From NCBI RefSeq assembly GCF_003144095.1, contig NZ_NSKH01000023.1:248001-312000 (forward strand): a stretch of DNA of 64,000 nucleotides, read 5' to 3'. A program made the position numbers and the translations under genes. Source of the stretch: Streptomyces sp. ICBB 8177 (GTDB lineage: Bacteria > Actinomycetota > Actinomycetes > Streptomycetales > Streptomycetaceae). Below are positions 41,996 to 50,228 of this stretch, one piece after another (position 1 is the first letter of the stretch; each line of letters opens with the position of its first letter). Below the pieces are notes generated by a model, which was not told the origin of the DNA, made no database searches, and saw only the letters and a program-made list of their open reading frames with translations.

Positions 41996-42850
41996 TTACC
42001 GAAGCTGCGCGGCGCGTGCCTCGCGGCGGTTGCCGCGGATCGTGTTCACCCGGCGGATCGCGGCGAACAGCGGGATGCCCGCGGCCATCACCACCTGGAG
42101 CGCGGCACCGGCCTGGAGCAGGCGCTGCGCGCCGGGGGAGTCGGCGGCCCAGGCGGCCAGGCAGCCCATGCTGATGAAGATCCAGCACAGGGTGGCGACC
42201 GCCAGGCGGCCACGCGGCTTGGGGTACTCGACCCGGCTCACCATCAGCCACGCCACGCCCACGATGATCGCCAGCGTCGGCAGGAACGGCAGCTGGAGCA
42301 GGACCGCCGAGATGATCGTCAGCGCGCCCATCGGGGAGGGCATGCCCTGGAAGATGCCGTCCCGCACGGTCGTGCAGGAGAACCGGGCGAGCCGCAGCAC
42401 CACCGCGAGCACCACCACGATCGCGGCCACCGCCGAGACGTGCTGGTGGCCGTCGTTGGCGACCATGCCCCACACGACCACGAAGTACGCCGGGGCGAGC
42501 CCGAAGCTGATCAGGTCGGAGAGGTTGTCCAGCTCCGCCCCCATCGCCGAACTGCGCAGCTTGCGCGCGACCAGCCCGTCGAACAGGTCGAAGACCGAGG
42601 CCAGCAGCATCAGCATCACGGCGGTCGCCGCGCTGTGCCGGGTCATGCCGCCGTCGGTCCGGCCCATCAGGTGCGGGACCAGGACGCCGGTGGTGGTGAA
42701 GTACACCGCCATGAAACCGCAGGTCGCGTTGCCGAGTGTGAGGGTGTCCGCGATCGACAGCCGGGTGGACAGCGGCATGTCGTCCGCCGCGTCCTCCTCC
42801 AGCCCGCTGACCCAGGAGGCGGCTTGGGTGTCGGGATCAATCACGGTCAA
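41996..42850 (-). CDS. pssA: CDP-diacylglycerol-serine O-phosphatidyltransferase
   Basis: A 284-residue membrane enzyme that makes phosphatidylserine from CDP-diacylglycerol and serine. The CDP-alcohol phosphatidyltransferase signature is present: DLFDGLVARKLRSSAMGAELDNLSDLISF (DGxxAR...GxxLDxxxD). Hydrophobic helices follow (YFVVVWGMVA, AAIVVVLAVVLRLARF, TIISAVLLQLPFL). Its start overlaps the end of psd by 14 bp, so the two act as one unit giving phosphatidylethanolamine at the membrane. Confidence 0.92.
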   Translation of the reverse strand: MTVIDPDTQAASWVSGLEEDAADDMPLSTRLSIADTLTLGNATCGFMAVYFTTTGVLVPHLMGRTDGGMTRHSAATAVMLMLLASVFDLFDGLVARKLRSSAMGAELDNLSDLISFGLAPAYFVVVWGMVANDGHQHVSAVAAIVVVLAVVLRLARFSCTTVRDGIFQGMPSPMGALTIISAVLLQLPFLPTLAIIVGVAWLMVSRVEYPKPRGRLAVATLCWIFISMGCLAAWAADSPGAQRLLQAGAALQVVMAAGIPLFAAIRRVNTIRGNRREARAAQLR

Positions 42851-43484
42851 GGCGAGTCACCCCTGCCTGTGTGGGCTGGCCGACCTCGACGGCGGCCTCG
42901 ACACCTTCCGGCAGGTAGACGTCGACGCGGGAGCCGAAGCGGATCAGGCCGATCCGCTCGCCCTGCTCGACCTTGGTGCCGGCCGGCACGTAGGGGACGA
43001 TCCGCCGGGCGACCGCACCGGCGATCTGGACCATCTCGACGTCGCCCAGCTCGGTGTCGAAGTGCCAGACGACCCGCTCGTTGTTCTCGCTCTCCTTGTT
43101 GAACGCCGGAACGTACCCGCCGGGGATGTGCTCGACGGACGTCACGGTGCCCCCCAGGGGCGCCCGGTTGACGTGGACGTTCAGCGGGCTCATGAAGATC
43201 GCGACGCGGGTGCGCCCGTCCTTCCACGGCATGATGCTCTGCACCACGCCGTCGGCGGGGGAGATGACCCGGCCGTGAGCGATCTCACGTTCCGGGTCGC
43301 GGAAGAACCACAGCATGCCCGCCGCGAGGGCGGTGGTGGGGACGGCCACAGCCGCCCACCGTCCGGAGCGACGGGCTCGGGTCAGGCTGACCGCTGCGGC
43401 GGCGACGGTCGGGAGGAGCCACGGCGACGCTCCACGCGCGAGGCGGACCCGGCCGCGTTGTGCAGAGGATGGGCTGTGGGGCAT
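42837..43484 (-). CDS. psd: Phosphatidylserine decarboxylase
   Basis: A 215-residue PSD-type proenzyme. Conserved blocks are FFRDPEREIAHGRVISPADGVVQ, FMSPLNVHVNRAPLGGTV, GGYVPAFNKESENNERVVWHF and IGLIRFGSRVDVYLP. The Gly-Ser pair of the last block is the self-cleavage site that creates the pyruvoyl group. It converts phosphatidylserine to phosphatidylethanolamine. A hydrophobic pair of segments near the N-terminus anchors it to the membrane. Overlap with pssA indicates coupling. Confidence 0.92.
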   Translation of the reverse strand: MPHSPSSAQRGRVRLARGASPWLLPTVAAAAVSLTRARRSGRWAAVAVPTTALAAGMLWFFRDPEREIAHGRVISPADGVVQSIMPWKDGRTRVAIFMSPLNVHVNRAPLGGTVTSVEHIPGGYVPAFNKESENNERVVWHFDTELGDVEMVQIAGAVARRIVPYVPAGTKVEQGERIGLIRFGSRVDVYLPEGVEAAVEVGQPTQAGVTRLDRD

Positions 43485-43664
43485 GGATGACCTTCGTAGC
43501 GGAGGGTGCCGCGATGAGACATGGGGACGGCGGCTTTTCCCGATGGTATCGGTAGCGGCCAGCAACTCGGCAAGCTCAAGGGCGAGTCGATGGCCGCTCG
43601 ACCGATGACAGGGTGTGACTTTCCTTGCGGATGAAACCCCACAAAAACGGACATAACGCTCGGT

Positions 43665-44876
43665 CTAGCTCTGGATCCGGTACTCCTCGAGCAGCCGCCG
43701 CCCAATGATCATCTTCTGGATCTCAGCGGTTCCTTCACCGATCAGGAGCATCGGCGCCTCCCGGTACAGGCGCTCGATCTCGTACTCCTTGGAGAATCCG
43801 TAGCCGCCGTGGATGCGGAAGGCGTCCTCCACGACCTCCTTGCAGTACTCCGAGGCCAGGTACTTGGCCATGCCCGCTTCCAGGTCGTTGCGCTGGCCGG
43901 AGTCCTTCTTGCGGGCCGCGTTGATCATCATCTGATGCGCGGCCTCCACCTTGGTGGCCATCTCCGCCAGCTTGAACTGGATCGCCTGGTGCTGGGCGAT
44001 GGGCTTACCGAAGGTGTGCCGCTGCTGCGCGTACTCGACGCCCAACTCGAAGGCCCGGCGCGCCACACCGCACCCGCGCGCGGCGACGTTCACGCGCCCC
44101 ACTTCGACGCCGTCCATCATCTGGTAGAAGCCGCGGCCGCTGCGCCCGCCCAGTACGCGGTCGGCCGGCACCCGGACGTCCTCGAGCACCAACTCCGTGG
44201 TGTCGACGCCCTTGTAGCCCATCTTCTCGATCTTCCCCGGCACGGTCAGGCCCGCCACCTTGGCGTTGGGGCCGAAACCGGGCTCCTTCTCGATGAGGAA
44301 GGTGGTCATCGACTTGTGCGGCGCCGCGTCCTGCGGCTGCCCCTCGTCGGTGCGGCACAGCACCGCCACGAGGTTGGACGAACCGCCGTTGGTCAGCCAC
44401 ATCTTCTGGCCGTTGACCACGTAGTCGTCGCCGTCGCGCACGCCCTTGGTGCGGATCGCCGAGACGTCGGAACCGAGGCCCGGCTCCGACATCGAGAAGG
44501 CGCCGCGCACGTCACCGGTGGCCATCCGGGGCAGGAAGTGGTCCTTCTGCTCCTGGGTGCCGTGCTGCTTGAGCATGTAGGCCACGATGAAATGCGTGTT
44601 GATGATGCCCGACACGCTCATCCAGCCGCGCGAGATCTCCTCCACGCACAGCGCGTAGGTCAGCAGCGACTCCCCGAGGCCCCCGTATTCCTCGGGAATC
44701 ATCAGGCCGAACACGCCGAGTTCCTTCAGGCCCTCGACGATCTGCGTCGGGTATTCGTCGCGGTGTTCCAGTTCGGTGGCGACCGGGATGATCTCCTTGT
44801 CCACGAAGTCGCGGACGGTCTTGAGGATCTCCTGCTGGATCTCGGTCAGACCCTCGGTCTGCTGGAGGCGGCTCAT
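43665..44876 (-). CDS. Acyl-CoA dehydrogenase of the ethylmalonyl-CoA cluster (putative methylsuccinyl-CoA dehydrogenase)
   Basis: A 403-residue acyl-CoA dehydrogenase. FAD/substrate blocks are AFSMSEPGLGSDVSAIRTKGVRDGDDYVVNGQKMWLTNGG and the C-terminal RIHGGYGFSKEYEIERLYREAPMLLIGEGTAEIQKMIIGRRLL, where the Glu of LIGEGTAE is the catalytic-base candidate. It is the last gene of the ccr-meaA-MaoC unit, 4 bp after MaoC. By context it would oxidise (2S)-methylsuccinyl-CoA to mesaconyl-CoA. A general short/branched-chain role cannot be excluded by sequence alone. Confidence 0.85.
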   Translation of the reverse strand: MSRLQQTEGLTEIQQEILKTVRDFVDKEIIPVATELEHRDEYPTQIVEGLKELGVFGLMIPEEYGGLGESLLTYALCVEEISRGWMSVSGIINTHFIVAYMLKQHGTQEQKDHFLPRMATGDVRGAFSMSEPGLGSDVSAIRTKGVRDGDDYVVNGQKMWLTNGGSSNLVAVLCRTDEGQPQDAAPHKSMTTFLIEKEPGFGPNAKVAGLTVPGKIEKMGYKGVDTTELVLEDVRVPADRVLGGRSGRGFYQMMDGVEVGRVNVAARGCGVARRAFELGVEYAQQRHTFGKPIAQHQAIQFKLAEMATKVEAAHQMMINAARKKDSGQRNDLEAGMAKYLASEYCKEVVEDAFRIHGGYGFSKEYEIERLYREAPMLLIGEGTAEIQKMIIGRRLLEEYRIQS

Positions 44877-44880
44877 CGAC

Positions 44881-45393
44881 TTATCGCTCCTGCTCGGAGA
44901 GTTCCGGGCGGCCGGGCTGCTCGCCGCCGCGCTCCTTGGTGTACGTGGCGGTGGGAACCATGACCTTGCGGCGGAACACGCAGACCAGCGTGCCGTCCTG
45001 CTTGTAGCCCTTGGTCTCGACGAAGACGATGCCGCGGTCGTTCTTCGACCGCGACTCCCACTTGTCCAGCACGGTCGTCTCGCCGTAGACCGTGTCGCCG
45101 TGGAAGGTCGGCGCGACGTGCCGCAGCGACTCGATCTCCAGGTTGGCGATCGCCTTTCCGGAGACGTCCGGCACCGACATGCCCAGCAGCAACGAGTAGA
45201 TGTAGTTGCCCACCACGACGTTCTTGCCGAAATCCGTCGTCTTCTCGGCGTAGTTGGCGTCCATGTGCAGCGGGTGGTGGTTCATGGTGAGGAGGCAGAA
45301 GAGATGGTCGTCGTATTCCGTGACCGTCTTTCCCGGCCAGTGCTTGTAGACCGCACCGACCTCGAACTCCTCGTACGTGCGCCCGAACTGCAT
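44881..45393 (-). CDS. MaoC-family dehydratase (putative mesaconyl-CoA hydratase)
   Basis: A 170-residue hot-dog fold hydratase: FGRTYEEFEVGAVYKHWPGKTVTEYDDHLFCLLTMNHHPLHMDANYAEKTTDFGKNVVVGNYIYSLLLGMSVPDVSGKAIANLEIESLRHVAPTFHGDTVYGET. The R-hydratase active-site pair is the Asp/His of the DDHLFCLLTMNHHPLHMD region. It is placed 2 bp after meaA and 4 bp before the acyl-CoA dehydrogenase, so it would hydrate mesaconyl-CoA to methylmalyl-CoA in the ethylmalonyl-CoA pathway. Confidence 0.88.
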   Translation of the reverse strand: MQFGRTYEEFEVGAVYKHWPGKTVTEYDDHLFCLLTMNHHPLHMDANYAEKTTDFGKNVVVGNYIYSLLLGMSVPDVSGKAIANLEIESLRHVAPTFHGDTVYGETTVLDKWESRSKNDRGIVFVETKGYKQDGTLVCVFRRKVMVPTATYTKERGGEQPGRPELSEQER

Positions 45394-45395
45394 CG

Positions 45396-47393
45396 TCAGA
45401 CCTCCAGGTTGTGCGCGAGCCGGATCTCGTCCGCGATCCGCCCGATCATCTCGGTGATGCCGAAGTCCTTCGGCGTGAACACGGCGGCGACGCCCTGCGC
45501 CTTGAGCGCCTCGGCGTCGGCGGTGGGAATGATCCCACCGACGATGACCGGAACGTCGCTCACGCCGGCGCGCCGCAGCCGGCGCAGTACGTCCGGCACG
45601 AGTTCGCCGTGCGAACCGGACAGGATGGACAATCCGACGCAGTGCACGTCCTCCGCGACCGCCGCGGAGACGATCTGCTCGGGCGTGAGCCGGATCCCCT
45701 GGTACACGACCTCGAAACCGGCATCACGAGCGCGAACCGCGATCTGCTCGGCGCCGTTGGAGTGCCCGTCGAGCCCCGGCTTGCCCACCAGCAGCCGGAG
45801 TTTGCCGACGCCCAGCGCCTCGGCGGTGGCCGCGACCTTCGCCCGGACCTCGGCCAGCGGTGTGCCCTCCTCGGCGGCGACCGCGACCGGGGCGCCGCTG
45901 ACCCCGGTGGGGGCACGGAACTCGCCGAACACCTCCCGCAGCGCGAACGACCACTCGCCGGTGGTCACCCCGGCGCGGGCGCACTCCAAGGTGGCCTCCA
46001 TCAGGTTGGCGTCGCCGGCGGCGGTGTCCTTCAGCGCCTCCAGGGCCGCCTTGGCCCGCGCCTCGTCCCGCTCCGCCCGCCAGGTCTCCAGCGCCTCGAC
46101 CACCCGCGCCTCGTTGGCCGGGTCGACCGTCATGATGGCGGTGTCCAGATCGGCGGTGAGCGGACTGGGCTCGGTGGCCTGGAAGGAGTTGACGCCCACC
46201 ACCTTCTCCTCGCCCGACTCGATGCGCGCCCGCCGCAGCGCGTGCGAGGAGACCAGCTGCGACTTGAGGTAGCCCGACTCGACGGCCGGGATCGCGCCGC
46301 CCATCTCCTGCACCCGGTCCATCTCGGCGGACGCCTCGGCGACGATCTCCTCGACCTTCGCCTCGATCACGTGGCTGCCGCGGAAGATGTCCTCGTACTC
46401 CAGCAGGTCGCTCTCGTGCGCCAGGACCTGCTGGATGCGCAGGCTCCACTGCTGGTCCCAGGGCCTGGGCAGGCCCAGCGCCTCGTTCCAGGCGGGGAGC
46501 TGGACCGCGCGGGCGCGGGCGTCCTTGCCGAGGGTGACGGCCAGCATCTCCAGCACGATGCGCTGGACGTTGTTCTCCGGCTGCGCCTCGGTCAGGCCCA
46601 GGGAGTTGACCTGGACGCCGTAGCGGAAGCGCCGCTGCTTGGGGTCCTCGATCCCGTAACGCTCCCGGGTGACGCGGTCCCAGATGCGGGTGAACGCCCG
46701 CATCTTGCACATCTCCTCGACGAACCGCACGCCCGCGTTGACGAAGAACGAGATACGCGCGACCACGTCGCCCATCCGCTCCCGCGGCACCTGACCGCAG
46801 TCGCGCACCGCGTCCAGCACCGCGATCGCCGTGGACATCGCGTACGCGACCTCCTGCACCGGCGTGGCCCCGGCCTCCTGCAGGTGGTAGCTGCAGATGT
46901 TGATCGGGTTCCACTTGGGGATGCGGGCGACCGTGTAGGCGATCATGTCGGTCGTCAGCCGCAGCGACGGCCCCGGCGGGAAGACGTGCGTCCCGCGCGA
47001 GAGGTACTCCTTGACGATGTCGTTCTGCGTCGTGCCCTGGAGCCTGGAGACGTCCGCCCCCTGCTCCTCGGCGACCACCTCGTACAGCGCCAGCAGCCAC
47101 ATCGCGGTGGCGTTGATGGTCATCGAGGTGTTCATCTGCTCCAGCGGGATGTCCTGGAACAGCCGCCGCATGTCGCCGAGATGGGCGACCGGGACCCCGA
47201 CCCGGCCGACCTCGCCGCGGGCGAGGACGTGGTCGGGGTCGTAACCGGTCTGCGTCGGCAGGTCGAACGCGACGGACAGGCCGGTCTGGCCCTTGGCGAG
47301 ATTACGCCGGTACAGCTCGTTGGACGCCTCGGCGGTGGAGTGCCCGGCGTAGGTCCGCATCAGCCACGGACGATCCTTTTGACGCTCAGTCAT
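45396..47393 (-). CDS. meaA: Ethylmalonyl-CoA mutase (MeaA-type, B12-dependent)
   Basis: A 665-residue mutase with both modules in one chain. The TIM-barrel substrate domain begins DRPWLMRTYAGHSTAEASNELYRRNLAKGQTGLSVAFDLPTQTGYDPDH. The C-terminal cobalamin domain is KLRLLVGKPGLDGHSNGAEQIAVRARDAGFEVVYQGIRLTPEQIVSAAVAEDVHCVGLSILSGSH, with the DxHxxG cobalt-ligand motif. It converts ethylmalonyl-CoA to methylsuccinyl-CoA. ATG 47393 was chosen because MTERQKDRPW directly precedes the conserved start. The upstream ccr gene (55 bp gap) makes its substrate. Confidence 0.92.
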   Translation of the reverse strand: MTERQKDRPWLMRTYAGHSTAEASNELYRRNLAKGQTGLSVAFDLPTQTGYDPDHVLARGEVGRVGVPVAHLGDMRRLFQDIPLEQMNTSMTINATAMWLLALYEVVAEEQGADVSRLQGTTQNDIVKEYLSRGTHVFPPGPSLRLTTDMIAYTVARIPKWNPINICSYHLQEAGATPVQEVAYAMSTAIAVLDAVRDCGQVPRERMGDVVARISFFVNAGVRFVEEMCKMRAFTRIWDRVTRERYGIEDPKQRRFRYGVQVNSLGLTEAQPENNVQRIVLEMLAVTLGKDARARAVQLPAWNEALGLPRPWDQQWSLRIQQVLAHESDLLEYEDIFRGSHVIEAKVEEIVAEASAEMDRVQEMGGAIPAVESGYLKSQLVSSHALRRARIESGEEKVVGVNSFQATEPSPLTADLDTAIMTVDPANEARVVEALETWRAERDEARAKAALEALKDTAAGDANLMEATLECARAGVTTGEWSFALREVFGEFRAPTGVSGAPVAVAAEEGTPLAEVRAKVAATAEALGVGKLRLLVGKPGLDGHSNGAEQIAVRARDAGFEVVYQGIRLTPEQIVSAAVAEDVHCVGLSILSGSHGELVPDVLRRLRRAGVSDVPVIVGGIIPTADAEALKAQGVAAVFTPKDFGITEMIGRIADEIRLAHNLEV

Positions 47394-47448
47394 CGAAACA
47401 GCGCTCTCTTCGACGTGTCGTGACGTGTGCCTGCGTGCGCGCCGGCGC

Positions 47449-48786
47449 TCAGATGTCCCTGAAGCGGTTGATGGCGTCGATGTGCTTGGCGCGGGTCTCC
47501 TCGTCGCGCACGCCCATGCCCTCGCGCGGGGCGAGCGCCAGCACGCCGACCTTGCCCTGGTGCAGGTTGCGGTGGACGTCGAAGGCGGCCTGACCGGTCT
47601 CCTCCAGGCTGTAGGTCTTCGACAGCGTGGGGTGGATCTTGCCCTTGGCGATGAGGCGGTTGGCCTCCCACGCCTCGCGGTAGTTGGCGAAGTGCGAGCC
47701 GATGATGCGCTTGAGCGACATCCACAGGTAGCGGTTGTCGTACTCGTGCATGTAGCCCGAGGTCGAGGCGCAGGTGGTGATGGTGCCGCCCTTGCGGGTG
47801 ACGTAGACACTGGCGCCGAAGGTCTCGCGGCCGGGGTGCTCGAAGACGATGTCGATGTCCTCGCCGCCGGTCAGCTCGCGGATGCGCTTGCCGAAGCGCT
47901 TCCACTCCTTGGGGTCCTGGGTGTGCTCGTCCTTCCAGAACCTGTAGTCCTCGGCGTTGCGGTCGATGATCGCCTCGGCGCCCATCGACCGGCAGATCTC
48001 CGCCTTCTGCGGGCTGGAGACCACGCAGACCGGGTTGGCGCCGCCGGCCAGCGCGAACTGGGTGGCGTAGGAGCCCAGGCCGCCGGAGGCGCCCCAGATC
48101 AGCACGTTGTCGCCCTGCTTCATGCCGGCGCCGTTGCGGGAGACCAGCTGCCGGTAGGCGGTGGAGTTGACCAGGCCGGGGGCGGCGGCCTCCTCCCAGC
48201 TGAGGTGCCTGGGCTTGGGCATCAGCTGGTTGGACTTGACCAGCGCGATCTCGGCGAGACCGCCGAAGTTGGTCTCGAAGCCCCAGATGCGCTGCTCGGG
48301 GTCGAGCATGGTGTCGTTGTGGCCGTCCGCCGACTCCAGCTCCACCGACAGGCAGTGCGCGACGACCTCGTCACCGGGCTTCCAGGCGTTGACGCCGGGG
48401 CCGGTGCGCAGCACGACGCCCGCCAGGTCGGAGCCGATGACGTGGTACGGCAGGTCGTGACGCTTCGTCAGCGGCGACAGCTTCCCGTAGCGCTCCAGGA
48501 ACGCGAACGTGGAGACCGGCTCGAAGATGGACGTCCAGACCGAGTTGTAGTTGACCGAGGAGGCCATCACGGCCACCAGGGCCTCGCCCGGGCCGAGTTC
48601 GGGGACAGGCACGTCGTCCAGGTGCAGCGACTTGCGCGGGTCCTTCTCACGGGTGGCGAGCCCGTCGAACATCTCCGCCTCGTCCTTGTGGACGGTGACG
48701 GCGCGGTAGGACTCCGGCAGCGGCAGGGCCGCGAAGTCGGCGGAAGTGGTGTCGGGCGCGAGGATCGCGTCGAGGATCTCGTTCAC
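47449..48786 (-). CDS. ccr: Crotonyl-CoA carboxylase/reductase
   Basis: A 445-residue medium-chain reductase that turns crotonyl-CoA, CO2 and NADPH into ethylmalonyl-CoA. Typical ccr blocks are MASSVNYNSVWTSIFEP, DLPYHVIGSDLAGVVLRTGPGVNAWKPGDEVVAH, GDNVLIWGASGGLGSYATQFALAGGANPVCVVSS (NADPH) and EHPGRETFGASVYVTRKGGTITTCASTSGYMHEYDNRYLWMSLKRIIGSHFANYREAWEANRLI. The GTG at 48786 follows GGAGG and begins VNEILDAILAPD. It is the first gene of the unit and provides both assimilation through the ethylmalonyl-CoA pathway and extender units for polyketides. Confidence 0.93.
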   Translation of the reverse strand: MNEILDAILAPDTTSADFAALPLPESYRAVTVHKDEAEMFDGLATREKDPRKSLHLDDVPVPELGPGEALVAVMASSVNYNSVWTSIFEPVSTFAFLERYGKLSPLTKRHDLPYHVIGSDLAGVVLRTGPGVNAWKPGDEVVAHCLSVELESADGHNDTMLDPEQRIWGFETNFGGLAEIALVKSNQLMPKPRHLSWEEAAAPGLVNSTAYRQLVSRNGAGMKQGDNVLIWGASGGLGSYATQFALAGGANPVCVVSSPQKAEICRSMGAEAIIDRNAEDYRFWKDEHTQDPKEWKRFGKRIRELTGGEDIDIVFEHPGRETFGASVYVTRKGGTITTCASTSGYMHEYDNRYLWMSLKRIIGSHFANYREAWEANRLIAKGKIHPTLSKTYSLEETGQAAFDVHRNLHQGKVGVLALAPREGMGVRDEETRAKHIDAINRFRDI

Positions 48787-48800
48787 TGGGGCCTCCGGCG

Positions 48801-48820
48801 AAGCGTCTTCGGGGACGCTT
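48801..48820. promoter_or_regulatory. Hairpin in the ccr leader
   Basis: AAGCGTCTTCGGGGACGCTT has 7-bp arms and a 6-nt loop, just upstream of the GGAGG ribosome site of ccr. Positioned about 15 nt ahead of the start codon, it could modulate initiation. Confidence 0.4.
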
Positions 48821-49297
48821 GAGGGAACGCTGGGGTCTCGGGTGTGCCGTCGGTTCGGCGGGTACTGCGGTCCGTGGCTGTCGCACGGACAGGGCCGCGG
48901 AACGCAGGTGACGTACCGCGAACAAGAGCCTGTGACGCAGGCGTCCGGACGCTTGGGGACAGACGGTGTGCGAGGGATCGCCGCACGCCGCCCGTCCGGA
49001 CTGGGACAACCGTATGGCACGCGGTGCCAGCAGTAAAGACACTGCGTGCCATTAATTTTCGCCGAACGGGGCCCGGGCGCAACAGGGGGAGAGGGCGAAG
49101 GGATGCGCCAGGCTCCCGCGGCCGTGTGGGGGCGCCGGCGGCGGACCGTAGGAGGCTCGGTGGCCTCGTGGGTGGGTGGCGCGTGCCGGCCTGGTGAGCG
49201 CTGGTGGGGTCGTGCCTGGTCAGGGGCGGACGGGGCCACGCTCGCAGCCGCGCGGGGTGCGCCGAGCTGCGGCTGCGCCGAGGGGGAACGGGCGGGG
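48821..49297. other. Leader/promoter region of ccr
   Basis: About 480 bp without a recognisable gene between ccr and the minus-strand tetR gene. It contains a short AT-rich island (ATTAATTTTC, about 49050) unlike its surroundings and a second CGTCCGGACG palindrome near 48940. A promoter for the ccr unit is expected here. Confidence 0.45.
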
Positions 49298-50080
49298 TCA
49301 GCCCCTGCCCAGGGCCTTTTCCACCGCTCGCAGAACCTCCGCGGGGGAGGCGTCCGTCCGGGCCACCGCGACGACCACCTCACCCTCGCTCTCGGCGGTC
49401 CCTTCGACCGGTACGGGCACGGGCGCCGGGACCTGGCCGCGCGCGGAGCGCCCGATCCCCATCCCGGTGCCGAAGGTCTTGCGGATCACGTCGAACGCCC
49501 GGTTCAGCTGGGCCTCCACGTCGCCCTTGCCGCCCGCCCGCAGCCACCGCCTCAGCACGTGGTTGTGGGCCGCGACCACCGCCGAGGCAGCGACCTCCGC
49601 CAGCAGCGGGTCGTCGTCGCCCGGCTGATGCGCCGCCTCGTCGAAGTGGCCCAGCAGATACCGCGTGAACAGCCGGTCGTACCGGGCCACCGAAGCGATC
49701 TCGTGCTCCCGTAGCGCCGGCACGGAACGGGTCAGCCGGTAGCGCTCCACCGAGACCTCGGGGGACTCCGCGTACATCCGCAGCACCTCGGTGATGCCGC
49801 GGCACACGGTGTCCAGCGGGTGTTCGCCCGGCTCCGCGCTGTCCAGCACCGCCTGCACCCGCACCAGCGTGTCGTCGTGGTCGGGGAAGATCGCCTCTTC
49901 CTTGGAACGGAAGTGCCGGAAGAAGGTCCGGCGGGCCACCCCGGCCGCCCCGGCGATCTCGTCCACCGTGGTCGCCTCGTACCCCTGGGTGGTGAACAGC
50001 CGCATCGCTGCGGTGGCGAGATCCTGCCGCACGCGGTGCCGCTGTGCGGTGGTACGGGTGCTGGTGCGCGGCTGGGACAT
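49298..50080 (-). CDS. TetR family regulator, fatty-acid-metabolism type
   Basis: A 260-residue repressor. The HTH is at about residues 14-62 (RQDLATAAMRLFTTQGYEATTVDEIAGAAGVARRTFFRHFRSKEEAIF), of the type where RTFFRHF contacts DNA. It has a long ligand domain and a disordered Pro/Glu tail. It lies between ccr and the 3-hydroxyacyl-CoA dehydrogenase gene, so control of CoA-ester metabolism is inferred. The ATG at 50080 has almost no leader before it. Confidence 0.85.
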   Translation of the reverse strand: MSQPRTSTRTTAQRHRVRQDLATAAMRLFTTQGYEATTVDEIAGAAGVARRTFFRHFRSKEEAIFPDHDDTLVRVQAVLDSAEPGEHPLDTVCRGITEVLRMYAESPEVSVERYRLTRSVPALREHEIASVARYDRLFTRYLLGHFDEAAHQPGDDDPLLAEVAASAVVAAHNHVLRRWLRAGGKGDVEAQLNRAFDVIRKTFGTGMGIGRSARGQVPAPVPVPVEGTAESEGEVVVAVARTDASPAEVLRAVEKALGRG

Positions 50081-50228
50081 GCTGGGAACGTAACGCATTT
50101 CCCGAGCTGACGTCGGCGCCGTCCGTTTTCCGGTCCCCGCCGCCCCCTTCGCCGCCGGCCCCGCGGGCGGCGGTCCTCCCCGGCCGTGTGCCAGGCCGGG
50201 GAAGACCCCGTTCCAGCCCGAACCGTCG

